Shown: positions 15,635-16,132 of the stretch, in pieces | How positions within the stretch are numbered: the stretch's first letter is position 1 | Layout of the letters: every line of letters starts with the position of its first letter | Origin: Bacteroidota bacterium | GTDB taxonomy: Bacteria > Bacteroidota > Bacteroidia > Chitinophagales > LD1 | Assembly (NCBI GenBank): GCA_018267355.1 | Contig: JAFDYP010000156.1 | Location: 1-16,132 of the forward strand | DNA: 16,132 nt | Reading direction: 5' to 3' | Translations under genes and position numbers: made by a program | The notes under the pieces: generated by a model | Seen by the model: the letters and a program-made list of their open reading frames with translations, nothing else | Told to the model about the DNA's origin: nothing | The model's database searches: none

Positions 15635-16132
15635 CTGTCTGCTTTGTGCCGGTCGTGATCCCGTATGAACCGGAATGAAGAAAGGAGACCATGCAAGACC
15701 TTATCGGTTGCCCCGGTATTACCTGTGAGGCAAAGCTGTATCTGGATCTCTTCTTTGCCATCAGGCAGCATGACGTCTGCTATCAAACGGTGCATCGGTG
15801 CCTGCAAGGCATGACCACGGCCATCGGTCGTTAAGATCATCTCGGCCAAGAGTGCGGGCTGCCCATCCAGCTGTATCTGCCTGGCACCGGAGACGTACCA
15901 ACCCTTATGCGCCTCATATTGTGCCTGCGCAGCGGCAAAGATCTGCTGCCCCCTGCCAGATGGATAGCAGGCTATTCTAATGAACGAGACACCAGCCGTA
16001 TCCCTGATGGTGACCTCATAAGAGGTAAGCGCCCCTGCAGTATTGATAGCCTGTACGGTATCTGCCATCCAGCCCGCCGGATAGGCTATCTGATAGCCAT
16101 GCTGCCAGTCCATATAGGTTCCGGTCTCAGGA
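15631..16132 (-). CDS. PsbP/Mog1-like domain protein (5' end outside window)
   Basis: The frame is open to the window edge: in-frame codons before ATG 16113 read PETGTY, so that Met is probably internal and the true start lies beyond 16132. At least 166 residues are visible. HGYQIAYPAGW near the start, the middle LDGQPALLAEMIL and the end VLHGLLSSFRFI follow the pattern of PsbP-like/Mog1-like proteins (YxIxYPxxW ... G.PA ... ILSSF). In bacteria these are often small secreted or lipid-anchored proteins of unknown function. The N-terminus, and any signal peptide, cannot be seen. Its TGA (15631-15633) overlaps the ATG of the GH25 muramidase in an ATGA junction, so the two are probably translated from one mRNA. 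Confidence 0.65.
   Translation of the reverse strand, partial: PETGTYMDWQHGYQIAYPAGWMADTVQAINTAGALTSYEVTIRDTAGVSFIRIACYPSGRGQQIFAAAQAQYEAHKGWYVSGARQIQLDGQPALLAEMILTTDGRGHALQAPMHRLIADVMLPDGKEEIQIQLCLTGNTGATDKVLHGLLSSFRFIRDHDRHKADR

Overview
The window looks like a chromosomal segment of a Bacteroidota bacterium, probably near the Chitinophagia/Sphingobacteriia. The evidence is a C-terminal type IX secretion (T9SS) sorting domain, TAnnTTTG-type -7 promoter elements, weak or absent Shine-Dalgarno sequences, a Bacteroidota-style Obg GTPase without the C-terminal OCT domain, and a Lys/Ala-rich histone H1-like protein. Base composition looks fairly even, coding density is high, and no tRNA, rRNA, CRISPR array or transposase gene is visible.

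Left part (1-4613), plus strand: the 3' part of a histone H1-like protein gene, the Obg GTPase, a secreted sphingomyelinase-like phosphodiesterase, an EamA-family transporter, and phosphoserine aminotransferase SerC. SerC converges with, and overlaps by 6 bp, a minus-strand polytopic membrane protein of glycosyltransferase-C/Wzy-like appearance (4608-5906).

Centre (5982-7881): elongation factor P is read divergently from the membrane protein gene and has a well-formed Bacteroidota promoter and a strong intrinsic terminator. A roughly 290-bp intergenic region follows. It holds a five-unit heptamer tandem repeat, the terminator and a 28-bp REP-like palindrome. A Gfo/Idh/MocA oxidoreductase comes next; it resembles UDP-sugar 3-dehydrogenases.

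Surface-polysaccharide block (7968-11151): a promoter leads into two tandem paralogous putative lipoproteins. The second overlaps the start of a polyprenyl-phosphate sugar-1-phosphate transferase in a TGATG junction. This suggests that the lipoproteins act in exopolysaccharide or surface glycan assembly.

Right part (11236-16132): a DUF389 membrane protein on the plus strand converges, with a 4-bp gap and a small hairpin, on a large minus-strand secreted GH25 muramidase. That enzyme carries many Ig-like repeats and a T9SS sorting domain. Its start overlaps by 4 bp the stop of an upstream gene, cut by the window edge, that encodes a PsbP/Mog1-like domain protein.

The strongest leads for something undescribed are the lipoprotein pair coupled to the sugar transferase, the T9SS-exported muramidase coupled to a PsbP-like protein, and the REP-like element downstream of efp.
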